NCBI GenBank assembly: GCA_947311605.1
Contig: CAMZLC010000179.1
Span: 1-7,922, forward strand
DNA from: an uncultured Sulfurovum sp.
Lineage (GTDB): Bacteria > Campylobacterota > Campylobacteria > Campylobacterales > Sulfurovaceae
Length of the DNA stretch: 7,922 nucleotides
Reading direction: 5' to 3'
The position numbers were made by a program, and so were the translations under genes. The notes under the pieces were generated by a model. It was not told the origin of the DNA. It made no database searches and was given only the letters and a program-made list of their open reading frames with translations. Every line of letters starts with the position of its first letter. The first letter of the stretch is position 1. Positions 6,140 to 7,922 of this stretch are shown here, in pieces.

Positions 6140-7351
6140 CAGATCCAGAGAGTCTATGGATATGATCTTGGGATCTCCTCCTTCTTTTTTGACACTAAAA
6201 GCCACATGAAATTCCCAACGCACTGGTTTGTTTTTTTTGTTTGCCTCTCCCGCCAGCGTGAGTATACAGCGGTGTTTGCTGCTGCCTTTTTGGGGTTTGC
6301 AGCGGTACACCTTGATAAAGCTGAGGTATGCAGCTCCGCCAAACAGCGTCTCATGGAGTTGCTTCTCAAAAGCTTTTCTCTCCCTGTGAAAATAAGAGAG
6401 CAAAAAGAGCTGATCCAGCAGTATCAATTTGTCTTTTCTGGTTAGAGTTGCTTCAGGTAAGTTCGACAGGGCTGAAGGTGTATATCCGAAAGTCACAGCG
6501 TCGCTATGTGCAAGCCCTTTTTGCTTGCCGATACCCATAGGAATGATTTGTCTGTAGTTGTGAAAACCCTGTTGGCCCACAGGGCCTTTGGCGGGCAGGG
6601 AGCGCATCTGTTTCCCTTGTTTGAATGTGCCTCGTAGATACAGCGTGAGATGGTCCATGCCGGAGGGTATTTTAAATGTGATGGTGGTATTGCAGGTACG
6701 ATTTTTCGCCCAATGCTTTGCCTCTCCTTCGACAAGGAGATAGTGGCTTTTCATCGCTTTTTTCTGTCTAATGTTATAGACACTGGAGCCTTTCGGATAG
6801 GCCTTGATATGATCAAAACCGTCAGCACTGCTTTTGATCACTCTGTTTTGTCGTATTTCAGGAAAGGAGAGGGAGAGCCATCCTGATGCCTGGCCAAAAT
6901 GGTTGGTCATGGAAGCATGGACCCGGATGATCCGTTTTTGCTTGTCCACATATTTTATTTGGACCGCAATGCTCCCAACTGTGTCTGCCTTGATTCGTAT
7001 ATCTTTTGGCGGTTTCGCCGGTGCTTTTTGTCCAAAAGAGCAGCTTTTGGTATAGCCCAGCTTGCAGGCTTTTTGTGTGTAGGCGATAAAGCTTGCATCA
7101 CTTTGTGCCACTCCTGATCCCACAAGATAGAGTTCTGCCAAACGGTAGCACCCCATAGCATGATGCAGATCGCAGGCTTGCTTGTAGAGTGCTGCCGCCT
7201 GCTTTACTTTTCCTTTCTGGTCGTAGCGATAGCCTAGATCATGGCAGGCTACTGCATTGTTTTTCTTGCATAGTGCAGCAAGGTTTTGTAGTGTGGCAGC
7301 CCATGCACCAAAGACCGAGATGCATAGCAAAAGAATGGTATATCTTTTCAT
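6131..7351 (-). CDS. Exported Sel1-like repeat protein with Cys-paired repeats and unrecognised C-terminal region
   Basis: The 406-residue protein has a Sec signal peptide (MKRYTILLLCISVFGAWA). Residues about 21-107 hold Sel1-like helical repeats. Each repeat carries a Cys pair spaced eight residues apart (C28/C36, C60/C68, C96/C104), as in the Helicobacter cysteine-rich (Hcp) proteins, where such pairs form disulphides; this implies a periplasmic or extracellular location. From about residue 110 the sequence is beta-rich, then helical near 315-340, and I recognise no family. Function is unknown; Sel1 repeats usually mediate protein contacts. It runs towards rsmE and overlaps its end by 9 bases. 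The ribosome-binding site is weak, but an upstream promoter with a perfect TATAAT is present. Base composition resembles that of the nap genes. Confidence 0.83.
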   Translation of the reverse strand: MKRYTILLLCISVFGAWAATLQNLAALCKKNNAVACHDLGYRYDQKGKVKQAAALYKQACDLHHAMGCYRLAELYLVGSGVAQSDASFIAYTQKACKLGYTKSCSFGQKAPAKPPKDIRIKADTVGSIAVQIKYVDKQKRIIRVHASMTNHFGQASGWLSLSFPEIRQNRVIKSSADGFDHIKAYPKGSSVYNIRQKKAMKSHYLLVEGEAKHWAKNRTCNTTITFKIPSGMDHLTLYLRGTFKQGKQMRSLPAKGPVGQQGFHNYRQIIPMGIGKQKGLAHSDAVTFGYTPSALSNLPEATLTRKDKLILLDQLFLLSYFHRERKAFEKQLHETLFGGAAYLSFIKVYRCKPQKGSSKHRCILTLAGEANKKNKPVRWEFHVAFSVKKEGGDPKIISIDSLDLLE

Positions 7352-7392
7352 CTGGACATATACGATTGACTCCCTCTACTCCTGGTTGATAT

Positions 7393-7421
7393 ATTATAGC
7401 AAAGAAGATATTATGGGTTAA
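7393..7421 (-). promoter_or_regulatory. Promoter for the Sel1-repeat gene
   Basis: On the minus strand TATAAT lies at 7398-7393 and a four-of-six -35 match, TTAACC, at 7421-7416, with a 17-base spacer. The predicted start is near 7386, about 35 bases before the ATG at 7351. It is back to back with the plus-strand promoter. Confidence 0.6.
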
Positions 7422-7450
7422 TCTTTTATGCTATAATTTATATTAATCCC
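7415..7450. promoter_or_regulatory. Imperfect inverted repeat around the plus-strand -10 box (possible operator)
   Basis: GGGTTAAT (7415-7422) and ATTAATCCC (7442-7450) form an inverted repeat with one extra base, symmetric about the -10 region at 7432-7437. The left arm also covers the -35 box of the divergent promoter, so one bound regulator could affect both. No regulator is identified. Confidence 0.35.
7429..7437 (+). promoter_or_regulatory. Extended -10 promoter reading into the right-end structured region
   Basis: TGCTATAAT is a perfect extended -10 element, with a predicted start near 7444. No clear -35 box is seen. No convincing protein gene follows, which suggests that the transcript itself, or something beyond the window, is the product. 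Confidence 0.6.
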
Positions 7451-7770
7451 AAATTATGCACTAGAGACCACCCCTCTTCTACAAAGCATTAGCACATGGG
7501 CATTCACAAAGTATCATCGATTCACCTACGGGTGAACCTTCGATACTTTGCAAATACCCATGCACTAAGCCTTGGCAGAATCTTAGGCGATTCTAGTCTT
7601 GAACCCAGTGAACCCAAACCAAAAAGTTAGAAGTGCTACAGCACTGCATTAAGCCCACGTTCCCGCGGGTATGGGTAGATAAGGCAGCGAGAGACATACA
7701 ACCTCTCTACTGGAAGCTAATGTAAACTCTGACTGGTTGCGGTGGACTCATAATGCTCTTCTGAAATCAG
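7444..7770 (+). ncRNA. Candidate structured non-coding RNA of unknown family
   Basis: About 330 bases downstream of a consensus promoter hold a dense run of hairpins: 7495-7562 (long stem with cUACGg tetraloop), AGAATC/GATTCT at 7577-7594, AGTGC/GCACT at 7632-7645, CCCA/TGGG enclosing the palindrome CCCGCGGG at 7654-7675, and GAGAG/CTCTC near 7690-7708. The longest start-to-stop frame seen on the plus strand (7496-7630, 44 codons) has no ribosome-binding site and an unconvincing sequence. I looked for hallmarks of tmRNA, RNase P RNA, SRP RNA, tRNA and rRNA and found none. The 3' end is unknown. It could also be the end of a mobile element or non-transcribed repeat DNA. Confidence 0.35.
7495..7562 (+). 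repeat. Long hairpin with UNCG-type tetraloop
   Basis: Three nested stems are visible: CATGGG/CCCATG (7495-7500 with 7557-7562), CAAAGTATC/GATACTTTG (7507-7515 with 7542-7550) and TTCACC/GGTGAA (7521-7526 with 7531-7536), closed by TACG, giving a cUACGg loop in RNA. Small internal loops separate the stems. No T run follows, so it is not an intrinsic terminator. Confidence 0.8.
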
Positions 7771-7786
7771 TCTCTGGAATAGCAAC

Positions 7787-7922
7787 ATTGCCGACACCAA
7801 ATCAAATGCAAGAAAATCCCGACATTGCAAGCAGAGTAACCTCAAAGCAACTGCGAGAGAATCCTGGCATTGCATGAAAAGTAACTTCAAAGTTAAATGC
7901 GAGAGAACTTCAACATTGCATG
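7787..7922. repeat. Imperfect 45/46-bp tandem repeats, running off the window
   Basis: The elements ATTGC (7787, 7824, 7869, 7915), AGTAAC-TCAAAG (7836 and 7881 onward) and TGC(A/G)AGA(G/A)AA (7807, 7852, 7898) recur with a 45- then 46-base period. The first copy is diverged and shorter. Within each unit TTGCA can pair with the following TGCRA; in the last full unit an inner stem TAACT/AGTTA (7882-7886 with 7891-7895) is also present. There are no spacers, so this is not CRISPR-like. Total array length is unknown. Confidence 0.7.

Noticed and set aside
7362..7369. Third copy of the island-flanking repeat (TACGATTG) upstream of the Sel1-repeat gene, and another at 4538
   Set aside because: Only the first eight bases match; similarity ends before the CGTTCA...GACCCT part.
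7590..7620. GGTTCAAG-like T-arm on the minus strand suggesting a tRNA
   Set aside because: The flanking bases do not pair as a T-stem and no acceptor or anticodon arm can be placed around it.
7496..7630. 44-codon plus-strand frame beginning MGIHKVSS
   Set aside because: It lies over the long hairpin, lacks a ribosome-binding site, and its sequence is dictated by the inverted repeat.
7717..7920. Minus-strand frame of 67 codons open to the window edge, Leu- and Cys-rich
   Set aside because: It runs through the tandem repeats, has no motif or ribosome-binding site, and the opposite strand is also open over the same bases; repeat periodicity explains the open frame better than coding does.
7787..7922. 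CRISPR array
   Set aside because: The whole 45/46-bp unit recurs with scattered mismatches; there are no unique spacers between constant repeats.

Overview
The window looks like chromosomal DNA of a nitrate-respiring campylobacterotal (epsilonproteobacterial) species. The best guess is a Sulfurovum- or Sulfurimonas-like organism, inferred from gene order and protein character. It opens inside a periplasmic nitrate reductase (nap) cluster in the epsilonproteobacterial order: the napH 3' end, napB, napF, an unrecognised small acidic gene, napL and, displaced by about 2 kb, napD. NapC is not seen; in this group electrons reach NapB/NapA through NapG and NapH.

Left part (1-2680): NapH passes electrons to the di-haem cytochrome NapB. 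NapF is a four-cluster cytoplasmic ferredoxin. NapL is a periplasmic propeller-like protein. napF abuts napB, and the next two junctions are 4-base ATGA overlaps, so this is one tightly coupled transcript.

Middle (2681-4615): a visibly AT-richer block in the opposite orientation separates napL from napD. It holds a short protein resembling only the C-terminal half of LpxL/HtrB-type acyltransferases, coupled by ATGA to a lipoprotein alpha/beta hydrolase. The block is bordered by two kinds of direct repeat. One is a second copy of the last 12 codons plus stop of napL, just before napD; it encodes the same 12 residues but differs at six third-codon positions. The other is a roughly 29-bp repeat (TACGATT...GACCCT) at both edges. 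This resembles an island that replaced the end of its target gene, or recombination between diverged napL alleles. No integrase is present.

Right part (4680-7351): napD (NapA signal-peptide chaperone) is followed closely by a four-helix membrane protein of unknown function and rsmE (16S rRNA m3U1498 methyltransferase). These three may be co-transcribed. Converging on rsmE is a gene for a secreted protein with Cys-paired Sel1-like repeats and an unrecognised C-terminal part.

Right end (7352-7922): a divergent promoter region is followed by about 480 bases with no convincing gene. It contains a consensus extended -10 promoter, a run of hairpins (one with a cUACGg tetraloop), and then 45/46-bp imperfect tandem repeats that run off the window. 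This is the least explained part. It could be a structured RNA or the edge of a mobile or repeat element; it matches no RNA family that I can recognise by eye.
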